A stretch of 64,000 bases of DNA from assembly GCA_016213825.1 (NCBI GenBank), contig JACQZP010000021.1, positions 422,360 to 486,359 on the forward strand, in the 5' to 3' direction. This DNA is from Acetobacterium woodii (GTDB lineage: Bacteria; Bacillota; Clostridia; Eubacteriales; Eubacteriaceae). Below are positions 17,054-26,872 of the stretch, one piece after another (within the stretch, counting starts at the first letter, position 1; the number at the start of each line of letters is the position of its first letter). Both the position numbers and the translations under genes were made by a program. The notes beneath the pieces were generated by a model that was given only the letters and a program-made list of their open reading frames with translations, was not told the origin of the DNA and made no database searches.

Positions 17054-17476
17054 TTGAAAAAGAAACTACTATTATTCTGTCTTTTCGTCTTAAGTCTGGC
17101 AACCCTTTCCGGCTGTATGCCTAAAACGGATTCTACTGGTGCTTCTAACTCCCTGGATTTAGATACGACCAACCGCTATGAACTGCTCATCGGCCTGAAT
17201 GATGTAGATGCCGGAAAACAACTTGTGGATACCCAACAAGCTACCGAAATTGTCAAGATGAAACTCTTGAGTCATGTCAGTGGGGTCACCATTACAATAT
17301 CCAATGGTTACTACTATGTTGGCGCCTTAATCGTAGATGAAACAACCCTGAATTGCGTGATCTACGGCGCCGATGATGAAGCCATTGCCGCCGTTGTTAA
17401 AGAAATCAATAGTGAACTCAACGTTCCGGTTCTTGTATCCAAAAGCACCAGTCAATACCGCTTGATTACCCCATAA
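17054..17476 (+). CDS. Small lipoprotein (possible DUF3574-like domain)
   Basis: 140 aa from a TTG at 17054, chosen because TAGGAGG sits 6 nt upstream and the frame then opens MKKKLLLFCLFVLSLATLSGC, a type II lipoprotein signal with lipobox LSGC. The mature part (RYELLIGLNDVDAGKQLVDT and on) has the pattern of a small alpha/beta domain and vaguely resembles DUF3574; this is tentative. Predicted to be anchored on the outer face of the membrane. No operon partners. Confidence 0.75.
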   Translation: MKKKLLLFCLFVLSLATLSGCMPKTDSTGASNSLDLDTTNRYELLIGLNDVDAGKQLVDTQQATEIVKMKLLSHVSGVTITISNGYYYVGALIVDETTLNCVIYGADDEAIAAVVKEINSELNVPVLVSKSTSQYRLITP

Positions 17477-17503
17477 ACCAAGCTTACTTATCTTTTTTTA
17501 GCT

Positions 17504-17539
17504 CCAAAAGAAGCACCTGTCAACAGGTGCTTCTTTTGG
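17504..17539. terminator. 17-bp perfect inverted repeat after the lipoprotein gene
   Basis: CCAAAAGAAGCACCTGT and its exact complement are separated by 2 nt. It lies 27 nt after the stop. The T run is upstream rather than downstream, so it may act as a terminator/RNA stabiliser rather than a canonical intrinsic terminator. Confidence 0.55.
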
Positions 17540-17736
17540 CTCAGTTTAATCATTAAAGCTCGTTCCGAGTCTTTTTTTGTAAAATAAATAGATAAATTTT
17601 CTACAAATTGATTATTTCACTGTTAAAAGGGCTAAATAAGAACCATGAGTGAGAATCTATTTGGAATAAACCGGCAGCTAGGCTCTCGGCAGTTTCATAC
17701 TTGCTAAAATGATTAAATAAGCGGAGGAAACAATCG

Positions 17737-20610
17737 ATGGAGACTGAATTTTATGAACAATTAAAAGAAAATCTACCCTGTGGCTACGCTTATTGCAAAG
17801 TTATCTGCGATCCTGATGATCATCCCACCGATTATCAATTTCTTGATATCAATCTTACTTTTGAGCAGATGTCCGGATTTTCACGGTCTCAGCTGATTGG
17901 CAAAAGACTTTACGATATTGTTCCAGAACAATATCGCAACGAATTTGACTGGTTTGATCGTTACGGCAAGATGGCTATCAATCAGAATAAGCAACCTTCC
18001 CCTGAAATTGAGCAATACGTCTCCTATTTTCAGAAATGGTATCGTATCCGGGCTTATTCTCCAAAAAAATACCATTTTATCGCCGTTTTTATTGACATCA
18101 CCCAGGAAGTAGAAAATCAGAAGGCCCTTGAATATAGTATGTCTTATCAAAATGCCATCTTAGAAGCGATTCCGGATTTGCTGTTTATTCTCGATCATCA
18201 TGGCTTTTTTATTGATTATAAAAACGGTCCTGAAAGTGATTTGTATTTATCTCCTGATCTTTTTGTGGGCAAAAACGTCATCGATATCTTCCCTGAATCC
18301 TTGGCCCAAAGTATTCAAACTGCCCTTGAGCATATTTACATGCATCAGTCCGTCTCTTCATTTGAATATGAACTGACAATGCAAAATGTCCAAAACTATT
18401 ATGAATGTCGCATGGTTCCTTTCGCTTCCAATCAAATTATCGCCATCGTCAGAAACATCTCGGAACGGCGAAAAATGGAACGAAATTTACAGATTCATGA
18501 GTCGATTCTAACCGCTGTGGCCACTGCGATTGAGGAATTTTTGGACAATCGCGATGTGATCGCGGCAACAACCAAAGGCTTTGAATTAATCGGCCAGGCA
18601 GCTAAGGTGGATCGGGTCTATCTTTGGGAAAATGATTATGATGAACTGGGGCATGGACGCACCAGCCAACGCATCGAGTGGACTGCTGAAAATGCGACGC
18701 CTCAAATCAATAATCCTTTGCTTCAGCAAATCTCTTTTGAGGATATCCAGGATTTTATCGCCCCGCTGATTCAGGGCCAGCCGTTTTATGGAATCGTCGG
18801 AGAACTCAAAAACACCCGCACCAAAGAAATTCTCTGGGCTCAGGGAATATTGTCGATCCTCGTTGTGCCAATTATTGTCAATGGTCTGTTCTGGGGATTC
18901 ATCGGCTTTGATGAGTGTAAAGAGGAACGTCAATGGTCTGAAGCAGAATTTTCTACTCTTTTTGCCTATGTTAATTCTTTGGGAAAAGCAATTGAACGTC
19001 GCCAGATTGAAGAAGAACTGGAACTGGCTAAAAATCAGGCTGAACTGGCAAACAATATGAAAAGTCGATTTCTTGCCAATATGTCCCATGAAATCAGAAC
19101 GCCAATTAATGGAATTATGGGTTATCTTGAGCTGCTTCAATATACCCAGTTATCCACTGAACAGAAAGAATACGTACAAGAATCAAAATCTGCCACCGAA
19201 ATCCTACTGTATTTGTTGAATGATATTTTGGATTTTTCCAAAATTGAAAGTGGGCAGTTGTCCATTGAATCCATCGAATTTGATTTATTAAAAACCGTGG
19301 AAGACTCTCTTTCTATGTTCCTTCCCAAAGTCTTAGAAAAAAACCTGAGCTTGAAAACAAACTTCGATCCCACGATCCCTAAGTATGTCCTAGGCGATCC
19401 AGCTCGAGTCGGACAAATTTTAAGTAACCTGATCAGCAATGCCATAAAATTCACCGACTCCGGTGAGATTATCATAACTGTTCAGCTAGGTTCATACAAA
19501 CATAAAAAAGCAGAAATTATTTTTGAAATTTCAGATACCGGGATTGGTATTTCTGAGGAACAACAGCAAAAACTGTTTAAGCCCTTTGTTCAGGGAGATC
19601 CATCCACAACCAGAAAATACGGGGGCTCTGGCCTGGGTCTTGCCATAGCCAAAGAATTAATTCACCTGATGGATGGGACTATTCACATCTGCAGCACCTT
19701 TGGTGCTGGTACGACCTTTAATTTCAATCTATTTTTCGGTTCGAAATTAGTCATTGAAAATGACAAAGTGGGTTTTGAAGAATTGAAGCCTATTAATCCA
19801 GAAGCTTTAGTACCAGATAATGCCACACAATCGATCGAAACTAATTTAGATCTGTCAAATCTCAATATCCTATTAGTTGAAGATAATCTGACAAATCAAA
19901 AAATTGTTTCAAAAATACTTAAACTGCATAATAATGATTGTGATCTTGCCGGGAATGGGCAAGAAGCACTTGAAGCAGTTCAGAATAAAGATTATGATCT
20001 GATTTTAATGGATTGTCAAATGCCGATGATGGATGGTTATGAAAGCACTATTGCTATTAGAAGCTTACAAGGACCTAAAAAGGACATTCCTATTATAGCA
20101 ATGACCGCCAATGCCATGGAAGGTGATCAGGAAAAGTGTCTGGCAGCCGGTATGAATGATTATCTTAGCAAACCAATTGACTATGATAAAATGCTTCGCC
20201 TGCTTGCTATTTATGGAAAGCAACAACACATATCACCCCCAATAATAAGCCCCCTTATACAGAACATGGACCGCTTTATGACAGAAACTGGATTGTCGCA
20301 ATCCGACGCATTAGAAATTTTCGGTGACTTCTTTGAGTATACGCCAGCAATATTAGCCATCCTGGTCGCTTGTTTAGATTCCATTGATTTTATCCAACTT
20401 CAGAAAGCCGCTCATCAACTCAAAGGCTCTTCCAGTAATTTAAGAATTGATGCGATTAATTTTTATACCATTCAATTGGAAAAAGCAGCTGCTGAAAAAA
20501 ACAGTCTGGCTTGCCAAAAAATATTGAATGACATCCTCATTGAATTTAATGAGATAAAAGAAAACTGGGAAAACGCTTTTCTTAAACACCATAACAATAG
20601 TAATATCTAA
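17737..20610 (+). CDS. Hybrid sensor histidine kinase (PAS-PAS-GAF-HisKA-HATPase-REC-HPt)
   Basis: 957 aa, no membrane segment, so probably a cytoplasmic sensor. Two PAS domains (about 15-125 and 130-245) and a GAF domain (about 255-420) precede the dimerisation helix with phosphoacceptor His451 in ANMSHEIRTPINGIMGYLE. The ATPase has LISNAIKFTDSG, DTGIGIS and GGSGLGLAIAKE. A receiver domain follows (about 708-830) with acceptor Asp759 in LILMDCQMPMMDG and the conserved SKPID lysine. A C-terminal HPt domain has His893 in AAHQLKGSSSNLR. All phosphorelay residues are intact, so it can run a His-Asp-His relay to an outside response regulator not found nearby. ATG 17737 has GCGGAGG upstream. Single-gene unit ended by a strong hairpin. 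Confidence 0.95.
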   Translation: METEFYEQLKENLPCGYAYCKVICDPDDHPTDYQFLDINLTFEQMSGFSRSQLIGKRLYDIVPEQYRNEFDWFDRYGKMAINQNKQPSPEIEQYVSYFQKWYRIRAYSPKKYHFIAVFIDITQEVENQKALEYSMSYQNAILEAIPDLLFILDHHGFFIDYKNGPESDLYLSPDLFVGKNVIDIFPESLAQSIQTALEHIYMHQSVSSFEYELTMQNVQNYYECRMVPFASNQIIAIVRNISERRKMERNLQIHESILTAVATAIEEFLDNRDVIAATTKGFELIGQAAKVDRVYLWENDYDELGHGRTSQRIEWTAENATPQINNPLLQQISFEDIQDFIAPLIQGQPFYGIVGELKNTRTKEILWAQGILSILVVPIIVNGLFWGFIGFDECKEERQWSEAEFSTLFAYVNSLGKAIERRQIEEELELAKNQAELANNMKSRFLANMSHEIRTPINGIMGYLELLQYTQLSTEQKEYVQESKSATEILLYLLNDILDFSKIESGQLSIESIEFDLLKTVEDSLSMFLPKVLEKNLSLKTNFDPTIPKYVLGDPARVGQILSNLISNAIKFTDSGEIIITVQLGSYKHKKAEIIFEISDTGIGISEEQQQKLFKPFVQGDPSTTRKYGGSGLGLAIAKELIHLMDGTIHICSTFGAGTTFNFNLFFGSKLVIENDKVGFEELKPINPEALVPDNATQSIETNLDLSNLNILLVEDNLTNQKIVSKILKLHNNDCDLAGNGQEALEAVQNKDYDLILMDCQMPMMDGYESTIAIRSLQGPKKDIPIIAMTANAMEGDQEKCLAAGMNDYLSKPIDYDKMLRLLAIYGKQQHISPPIISPLIQNMDRFMTETGLSQSDALEIFGDFFEYTPAILAILVACLDSIDFIQLQKAAHQLKGSSSNLRIDAINFYTIQLEKAAAEKNSLACQKILNDILIEFNEIKENWENAFLKHHNNSNI

Positions 20611-20612
20611 AC

Positions 20613-20648
20613 AAAAGTGGACTTGTCCGTTCTGACAAGTCCACTTTT
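20613..20648. terminator. Bidirectional terminator
   Basis: Perfect 15-bp stem AAAAGTGGACTTGTC / GACAAGTCCACTTTT, 2 nt after the histidine kinase stop; also serves the convergent HAD gene. Confidence 0.85.
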
Positions 20649-20677
20649 AATTAGTATCATTTATAGTTGTGATTATT

Positions 20678-21331
20678 CTATCCGACTTGGGATTGATTTT
20701 TTGATTTTACAATATCGATGACATCCCAAAGGTTCTCAATCATAAAGGTCGGTTTGCACTTTTCAAGAGCCGAAGGTGTATTATACCCCCATTTTACCGC
20801 AATCACATCGACCCCCACCTTATGGCAGGCTTCAATATCCCGCACCTCATCCCCAATGTACAACATTTCATTAGGTTTAATATCGTACTTCCGAAGCACT
20901 TTCTTTATTTTTTTAGCTTTGGACATTAGCGCTGAACACATGATAAACTCAATTTCGTGACTGATATCGTAGGTTATCAGAAATTGGGCAACCGTCTTTT
21001 TAATATTGGAGGTAAGTATCCCGATATGGTCGGTCTCTTTTCTCAGTTCGGCAAAAAAAGTATGAATATCTGGCGAAAAGGAATGAATCTCAGTCGACTC
21101 CTTCCTCATCATTTTCTGTCCATCTCTTAATGCCCGGGGAAATTGATAAAAAGGAATATCCACGATTTCTTTGATCTCTTTAATATGTAGGTTTTTAATA
21201 TGCTGTAATTCCTCCATCGTAACGGTGCTGTATTTATATTTAGTCGCCAGTTCATTGTATATATTAAAGGCTTTCTCTTCAGTATCTGCAAGGGTACCAT
21301 CAAAATCGAAAACCACGCATTTATAGGTCAT
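20678..21331 (-). CDS. HAD superfamily hydrolase (phosphoglycolate phosphatase-like)
   Basis: 217 aa. Motif I is FDFDGTLADTEEKAF with the nucleophile and acid/base Asp; motif II is GILTSNIKK; motif III Lys is in KAKKIKKVLRKY; motif IV is YIGDEVRDIEA. A helical cap lies between I and II, as in subclass I phosphatases such as Gph and PpaX. Substrate not determinable. It has a GAGGAG site 6 nt before ATG 21331 and lies 16 nt after the degenerate GGDEF gene, so the two are probably co-transcribed. Confidence 0.9.
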   Translation of the reverse strand: MTYKCVVFDFDGTLADTEEKAFNIYNELATKYKYSTVTMEELQHIKNLHIKEIKEIVDIPFYQFPRALRDGQKMMRKESTEIHSFSPDIHTFFAELRKETDHIGILTSNIKKTVAQFLITYDISHEIEFIMCSALMSKAKKIKKVLRKYDIKPNEMLYIGDEVRDIEACHKVGVDVIAVKWGYNTPSALEKCKPTFMIENLWDVIDIVKSKNQSQVG

Positions 21332-21347
21332 ATATGACTCCTCTATT

Positions 21348-23168
21348 TTAGTTGTTATTTAGTTCATATCCATTAACTTTGCTTTTTAACTTTTTTTCAA
21401 ATGATTCATGATAAAAGTAGTAATCTAAATTTAATCGTTGAGCCTCATGCATTGCGGCACTTCCAAATCGGATCAGATCTTCTTTCGTTTTAGCATGATC
21501 TGGAAATTTTGAAATACCAAGATGATTTTTTAATTTAAATGAACTACCTTCGATAACAAAAGGTATTTTAAGTAACTCGGCAACCAGTTCGCAAATTTCC
21601 ATCAGTTTTTTGATACCAGGGTCACAGGGATAAAATAAGACAAACTGATCAGTATAGCGACGTACAAAAAGTCCGTATTTGCCAATGGCTCCATAAAGCC
21701 GCTCACTTAAGGCACACATCAATTGATCTTCTATATTCTGACCATAGGCATCACCCACAGTGTGAATTCCGTCAATTTGCAGAAATATCAGTGCCAGGTT
21801 TTTATTTGGATTATTTCCATTTTTAATAAAATAATTTTCCAAAACCTGTTCCAGTTTATAGCGATTGGGCAATTTGGTAATAGGATCCAGGATAAAAGAC
21901 TCTTCTAGGGCTTTGCGCTTCTCAATGGTTTCAGTAACATCAATTCCCATTAGAATATTGGTGTTTTCACCTGATTTTTTAGTAAAAGTTGCATGATCCC
22001 ATTGGATATAATGGATCGTTCCTTTAGCATCTTTAAATGGCAAAGGACGATTGAAATTCAAATTCTCGTTAATAAACTTCTTATGGGCTCGGCCAAGTTT
22101 TCCAAAAATATCCATTAATGATTTGCCATCAGCTTCATCATAAGAAATGTCACTTAATTGACTCACCCATTTATTGATATTTTTCACCTCAAAATCTTTA
22201 TTATATTCGATGTAAAGAAGACTGCTATTATTGAGTACCTTATCTGTGAAAATCATCTGGGCGGTGAGTTCATCCTTTAAACTTGCCTGCTTGGTCACAT
22301 CCTGTAATATCCCAATGGTTCGCAAATGTTCATTGTCATCTGTGAAAAAATGTCGTATTCTTAAATAAATATCTCGCATTTCACCCCGATTATTTTTAAT
22401 CCGGTAGTGGGTATCGACCTTTTCCTGGGCCTGAAAAGCCTTTAAAAAAGCTTTCCAAACGCGGTTCTGATCATCCTCATAGGCCATCCAGTAAATAATG
22501 TCAAGATTGGGTTCGACTTCCCCTTCTTCATAGCCAAGTATACTATAAAGTTCTTGGGACCAGAATACTTTTTTTGTGATATAATTCATTTCCCAGTAGC
22601 CCAGATGAGCTAGATGCTGAATTTCCAGCAATTCATCCTTCTGTTGCTTAATATAATCATCTTTTTCCTGAGTATTTTTCATATCGGTTCCGGTGATAAC
22701 CGTAAATTTCTTTTGTCCGCCTTTTTTGTCATCAATGAATATCGGTTTAAACATCAGATGAAGCGGGATCACCTCACCATTGCTATGAAAAAAGTTAATA
22801 TTTTTCTCATAAACACCTTTTTCTTTAATGACGTCTCTTAATTCTTTATTGTCCACATCAAAATCATAATCCGTCGGAATTCGCTGAATATTTTTTCCGA
22901 TTATCTTGTCCGCAGGCTTACCCTGATAATTTAAAAATGCCTCATTAGCTTTATAGATAATCATATCCTCATCAACTACCACAATACTATCAGCAACCTG
23001 ATTGAATATCGAACTGAACATTTTTTCGTCTCGTTCTTCATCTTCCAGTTTTCTACTGATGAAATATATATGAAAGGCTAGCGCTGCGAAAATAAAAATA
23101 ATAATAATGCCAAAAATTATCATCGTAATTATCTGTTCTTCAGAATTCAGGTTTAATATATTAATCAC
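21348..23168 (-). CDS. Membrane-anchored multi-PAS protein with degenerate GGDEF domain
   Basis: 606 aa, GTG start at 23168 with AAGGTG upstream. One membrane helix (about 12-36) is followed by three PAS/PAC modules (about 48-170, 180-300 and 305-425) and a GGDEF-like domain (about 435-590: DPITKLPNRYKLEQVL, LALIFLQIDGIHTVGDAYG). The active-site loop reads RRYTDQFVLF, so the GGDEF signature is replaced by YTDQF and the protein is very unlikely to make c-di-GMP. It may be a GTP or c-di-GMP binding sensor or a scaffold. It is followed by the HAD phosphatase gene in the same transcript. Confidence 0.9.
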   Translation of the reverse strand: MINILNLNSEEQIITMIIFGIIIIFIFAALAFHIYFISRKLEDEERDEKMFSSIFNQVADSIVVVDEDMIIYKANEAFLNYQGKPADKIIGKNIQRIPTDYDFDVDNKELRDVIKEKGVYEKNINFFHSNGEVIPLHLMFKPIFIDDKKGGQKKFTVITGTDMKNTQEKDDYIKQQKDELLEIQHLAHLGYWEMNYITKKVFWSQELYSILGYEEGEVEPNLDIIYWMAYEDDQNRVWKAFLKAFQAQEKVDTHYRIKNNRGEMRDIYLRIRHFFTDDNEHLRTIGILQDVTKQASLKDELTAQMIFTDKVLNNSSLLYIEYNKDFEVKNINKWVSQLSDISYDEADGKSLMDIFGKLGRAHKKFINENLNFNRPLPFKDAKGTIHYIQWDHATFTKKSGENTNILMGIDVTETIEKRKALEESFILDPITKLPNRYKLEQVLENYFIKNGNNPNKNLALIFLQIDGIHTVGDAYGQNIEDQLMCALSERLYGAIGKYGLFVRRYTDQFVLFYPCDPGIKKLMEICELVAELLKIPFVIEGSSFKLKNHLGISKFPDHAKTKEDLIRFGSAAMHEAQRLNLDYYFYHESFEKKLKSKVNGYELNNN

Positions 23169-23419
23169 TTAAGAACACCTTGCTTTCTGATTTTTCTCGT
23201 TTTTTCTAAATTTCAACCTTATCATCGACAACGGGTGATTATCCTCAACACAGTTTGCCATCAAATCATAGATATATTATAATACATAGTGTCAGCAAAA
23301 TCCATGACCGTTCATCATTATTTACAAAATTGATGAAAATGAAGTTTTACAATAATTAAAAGATTAATTATTGATTATCATGACTAAAATAATAACAAAT
23401 CAAAAAATAATTAAATACT

Positions 23420-23447
23420 TTGACAAAATAAATTTAAATGTTACAAT
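23420..23447 (+). promoter_or_regulatory. Promoter of the his operon
   Basis: TTGACA (23420-23425), 16-nt spacer, TACAAT (23442-23447). The leader to hisZ is about 55 nt and contains a small 6-bp hairpin (CTTCAT / ATGAAG). No T-box motif was seen, so His-tRNA antitermination is not evident. Confidence 0.75.
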
Positions 23448-23506
23448 AGACTTATTGCTTCATCAAGTTACAGTAATGAAGTGTTCGTTTGAACAAGGAG
23501 GTTCAC

Positions 23507-24763
23507 ATGCTTTTCAACTATACCATTGACGGCTTTGAAAATATCCAGCATCAGGATTATTTTGCCTTACAACAAATTAATGATAAATTGATGTCCCTTT
23601 ACCGATCTCATGGCTACCATCAGATCTCCACCCCGACCTTTGAAACCTATGATCTTTACGTGAATGAGGATTCTATTCCCAGTGACGACCTTTTTAAGCT
23701 GGTGAATCATCAGGGCAAGGTGCTGGTGCTAAAGCCGGATGCAACCCTGCCAGTGACCCGGATGGCGGCGATGAATCATCCCAATGCTGAGGACATCATC
23801 AAGTTCTCTTATGAAACCAACATCTACCGTAATTTCTCATCACCGGAGATTATCAAAAAAGAAATCACCCAAATCGGGATTGAATATTTTGGCAATGACA
23901 GCCCGGAATGTGACGGCGAAGTGATTGCCCTGGCGATCCGCTCGCTTTTGGAAAACGGCATCGAGGATGTTCATATCGACCTGGGTCATGTCGGCTTTAT
24001 CAATTTTCTTTTTGATGACCTGGCCTTTAGCACCAAAGAAAAAGCGACCTTATTTAAATACATTGAAAATAAAAACATCGGTGACATCGCCGATTATCTA
24101 GGAAAGTTGGCCTTGCCGGATGACAAAAAAGCGATTATCCTCAAGCTGCCACTGCTTTATGGCGAGCCCAAAGCTGTCGCCGAAGAAATGGCGGCCCTCT
24201 GCATTAACGATAAGATGCGCCAGGTGGTCGAGAAAATTTCTGAGATCTATGCTCATCTGGAAGTCATCGGACTGTCCCAATATGTAAGCTTTGATCTGGG
24301 CTTCACCAATCAAATGAACTATTACAGTGACATCAACTTCAAGGGTTATATTAACAGCTGCGGTGAACCAGTGATCAGCGGTGGACGCTATAATCACCTG
24401 TCCGAAAAATTCGGAATTCCCCGACCGGCCTGTGGTTTTGCCATCGACCTGCTGAAAGTTATTGATTACATGGAACAGCACCAGTTGCTGCCTTTGGATA
24501 ATGAAACGGTTCATGTGATTCTTTATGAACCGACGGATAAAGCCGGTGCTTACAAACTGGCTGATGAACTGCGACAAGCAGGAAAAATTGCCGAGGTCTT
24601 TATTATTAAAACAACCGTAACAGACCAGGTGAAAACCCTGCATCAAAACCCCTTGTATAAAAATGCCCGCATTTATTATCTGCGAGATAAAAAACTGGAG
24701 CTGGAAAAGAATGCTGAATTTCTTTGTATTGACAAGATCCCAACTGAAAGTGAGGTGGAATAA
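23507..24763 (+). CDS. hisZ: ATP phosphoribosyltransferase regulatory subunit
   Basis: 418 aa, a class II HisRS catalytic-core homologue without the anticodon-binding domain. It binds short-form HisG and gives histidine feedback control. HisRS-like motifs are visible: LMSLYRSHGYHQISTPTFE, KPDATLPVTRM, and SGGRYNHLSEKFG (motif 3 area). ATG 23507 is chosen because AAGGAGG lies 5 nt upstream; the earlier TTG precedes that site. First gene of the operon; its TAA directly abuts the hisG ATG. Confidence 0.96.
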   Translation: MLFNYTIDGFENIQHQDYFALQQINDKLMSLYRSHGYHQISTPTFETYDLYVNEDSIPSDDLFKLVNHQGKVLVLKPDATLPVTRMAAMNHPNAEDIIKFSYETNIYRNFSSPEIIKKEITQIGIEYFGNDSPECDGEVIALAIRSLLENGIEDVHIDLGHVGFINFLFDDLAFSTKEKATLFKYIENKNIGDIADYLGKLALPDDKKAIILKLPLLYGEPKAVAEEMAALCINDKMRQVVEKISEIYAHLEVIGLSQYVSFDLGFTNQMNYYSDINFKGYINSCGEPVISGGRYNHLSEKFGIPRPACGFAIDLLKVIDYMEQHQLLPLDNETVHVILYEPTDKAGAYKLADELRQAGKIAEVFIIKTTVTDQVKTLHQNPLYKNARIYYLRDKKLELEKNAEFLCIDKIPTESEVE

Positions 24764-25384
24764 ATGGTGATCCGTTTTGCCCTGGCCAAAGGCCGGGTGG
24801 CTAAAAAAGCCATTGAACTGTTAATTGATCTGGGTTATGTTTTTTCCGACTACTCGGAAAAAAGCCGTAAGCTGATTTTTACCGATACCACCGGCACCAT
24901 TGAATTCTTTCTGGTTAAATCGCCGGATGTTCCCACCTATGTTGAAAAAGGGGCGGCGGATATCGGCATCGTCGGAAAAGATGTGCTGCTGGAGCACCCC
25001 GCCCAGGTTTATGAGATGTTGAATTTAAACATCGGTAAATGCAAAATGTGTGTGGCTGGTTTTGAAAACCGTCCCATCCCCTATGGCAAGAAAATGGTGG
25101 TGGGCACCAAATACCCAGTCATCGCCAAGGAATATTTTCACACTAAAAATCAGTTGGTTGACATTATTAAAATCAACGGATCAGTAGAGCTGGCACCCCT
25201 GATCGGGTTGGCCGACTGCATCGTCGATATTGTCGAAAGCGGCAGTACCCTTAAAGAAAACGGCCTGTCGGTATTGGAAGAAATCTGTGAGATCAGCTCC
25301 CGACTGATTGTGAATCAGGTCAGCCTGAAAACCAAACGGGAAATGATCGACCCGATTATCAAGGCCTTCGAAAACCAGCTGTAG
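24764..25384 (+). CDS. hisG: ATP phosphoribosyltransferase, short form
   Basis: First step of histidine synthesis: ATP + PRPP to phosphoribosyl-ATP. 206 aa, the short form that lacks the C-terminal ACT-like regulatory domain and therefore needs HisZ, encoded just upstream. Signature segments include RFALAKGRVAKKAIELL, GAADIGIVGKDVLLE and the PRPP loop region DIVESGSTLKENGL. Start and upstream stop are adjacent (TAA ATG). Confidence 0.97.
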   Translation: MVIRFALAKGRVAKKAIELLIDLGYVFSDYSEKSRKLIFTDTTGTIEFFLVKSPDVPTYVEKGAADIGIVGKDVLLEHPAQVYEMLNLNIGKCKMCVAGFENRPIPYGKKMVVGTKYPVIAKEYFHTKNQLVDIIKINGSVELAPLIGLADCIVDIVESGSTLKENGLSVLEEICEISSRLIVNQVSLKTKREMIDPIIKAFENQL

Positions 25385-25407
25385 TTATATTGGACTATCG
25401 ATGAGAG

Positions 25408-25546
25408 TTAGTACCGACCAATTGTTAATCTGTTGTATGCGCGCAATTCGTACAGTTGCAAATACATTTTTGTTTAAATTATTACTTCAATCAAGCAACT
25501 GTTCGCCTTGAGGCACACAACATGATATAACAATTGTCGGTACGGT
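25408..25546. repeat. Long imperfect palindrome between hisG and hisD
   Basis: About 139 bp. Outer arms GTACCGACCAATTGTT and AACAATTGTCGGTAC are complementary, and the pairing continues inwards (TGTTGTATGC against GCACACAACA; GTACAGTTGC against GCAACTGTTCG). It would form a long hairpin inside the polycistronic his mRNA. Sequence differs from the 6836/28513 element, so it is a second palindrome type. No ORF. Confidence 0.65.
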
Positions 25547-25591
25547 TCGAATTTTTTCATTGAGTTATTTAATAATGTAGAGAGGATTAAA

Positions 25592-26872
25592 ATGAAAACT
25601 ATCAAATATAAAAAAGACATGGATCTTGACACCATTTTAAAACGCAACGATGACGAGCGGGAAGATATAAGGAATGCGGTATTGGAAATTATCAAGGGTG
25701 TTCGAAAAGAAGGCAACGCCGCCCTGTTATATTATACCCAGGCGCTGGATCACTGTGTGCTGACCCACCTGCAGGTCACCGAAGCGGAAATCGACGAAGC
25801 CTTTACGACGGTTCCTGATGAACTATTGGAAATCATCCGGGAAGCGGCCGAGAATATCCGGGACTTCCATGAAAAACAGCTGGAAACTACCTGGACTTAC
25901 GCGCCTAAACCCGGGGTGATTCTCGGCCAGCACATTACCCCGATTGAACGGGTGGGGCTTTATGTCCCAGGAGGTAAGGCTACCTATCCGTCGACGGTGC
26001 TGATGGATGCGATTCCGGCGCTGGTGGCCGGAGTGCAATCGCTAGTGATGGTGACCCCACCGGGACGAGATGGGAAAATTAATCCGACGATTTTAGCCGC
26101 TGCCAAAATTGCCGGGGTTCACGAAATTTATAAAATCGGCGGGGCTCAAGCCATTGCCGCGCTGGCCTACGGTACCGAAACCATTAAACCCGTTAATAAA
26201 ATTGTCGGGCCTGGAAATATTTATGTGGCCACTGCCAAAAAAGAAGTCTTTGGCAAGGTCGACATCGATATGATTGCCGGCCCTAGTGAAGTGCTGATTA
26301 TTGCTGATGAAAATGCCAACCCGGTTTTTGCGGCGGCTGATTTGCTGTCCCAGGCCGAGCATGATGAACTGGCCATGCCGATTCTGGTGACGACCTCGGA
26401 AGAGCTGGGCAATCAGGTGATCGATGAAGTTTACCGCCAGATCAGCGAAGATTTAAGCCGTAAAGAAATCGCTAAAAAATCGGTGGATGATTTTGGTTTT
26501 GTTTTTATCGTTAAGGATCTGGATGAAGCCTTTGAGCTGTCCAACCAGATTGCCCCAGAGCACCTCGAACTGCTGATTGCTCATCCCATGGATTCCCTGG
26601 AAAAAGTAAAAAATGCCGGTGCTATTTTTATGGGCGCCTATACCCCAGAACCCCTGGGTGATTATTTTGCCGGCCCCAACCATACCCTCCCCACCTCGGG
26701 CACCGCCAAATTCTCATCACCACTGGGGGTTTATGATTATCTTAAAAAATCCAGCATTCTTTCCTACGATCAGGCGGCGCTGGGCGACGTCTATACCAAG
26801 ATTGCGGCCTTTGCCCGGTCGGAAGGGCTGGATGCCCACGCGAAAGCAGTTGAAAGGCGGTTTGAAAACTAA
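25592..26872 (+). CDS. hisD: Histidinol dehydrogenase
   Basis: Last two oxidations, L-histidinol to L-histidine, zinc- and NAD-dependent. 426 aa with GLYVPGGKATYPSTVLM, KIVGPGNIYVATAKKEV, the metal/substrate region DLLSQAEHDELAM, EHLEL and GPNHTLPTSGTAKF. ATG 25592 with GAGAGGA upstream. It overlaps hisC by one base (TAATG). Confidence 0.98.
   Translation: MKTIKYKKDMDLDTILKRNDDEREDIRNAVLEIIKGVRKEGNAALLYYTQALDHCVLTHLQVTEAEIDEAFTTVPDELLEIIREAAENIRDFHEKQLETTWTYAPKPGVILGQHITPIERVGLYVPGGKATYPSTVLMDAIPALVAGVQSLVMVTPPGRDGKINPTILAAAKIAGVHEIYKIGGAQAIAALAYGTETIKPVNKIVGPGNIYVATAKKEVFGKVDIDMIAGPSEVLIIADENANPVFAAADLLSQAEHDELAMPILVTTSEELGNQVIDEVYRQISEDLSRKEIAKKSVDDFGFVFIVKDLDEAFELSNQIAPEHLELLIAHPMDSLEKVKNAGAIFMGAYTPEPLGDYFAGPNHTLPTSGTAKFSSPLGVYDYLKKSSILSYDQAALGDVYTKIAAFARSEGLDAHAKAVERRFEN

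Noticed and set aside
18586..19475. Minus-strand reading frames opposite the histidine kinase
   Set aside because: Shadows of a complete multi-domain gene, without ribosome sites.
23448..23506. T-box or histidine attenuator before hisZ
   Set aside because: Leader is only about 55 nt, with no AGGGUGGNACCGCG motif, specifier structure or run of His codons.
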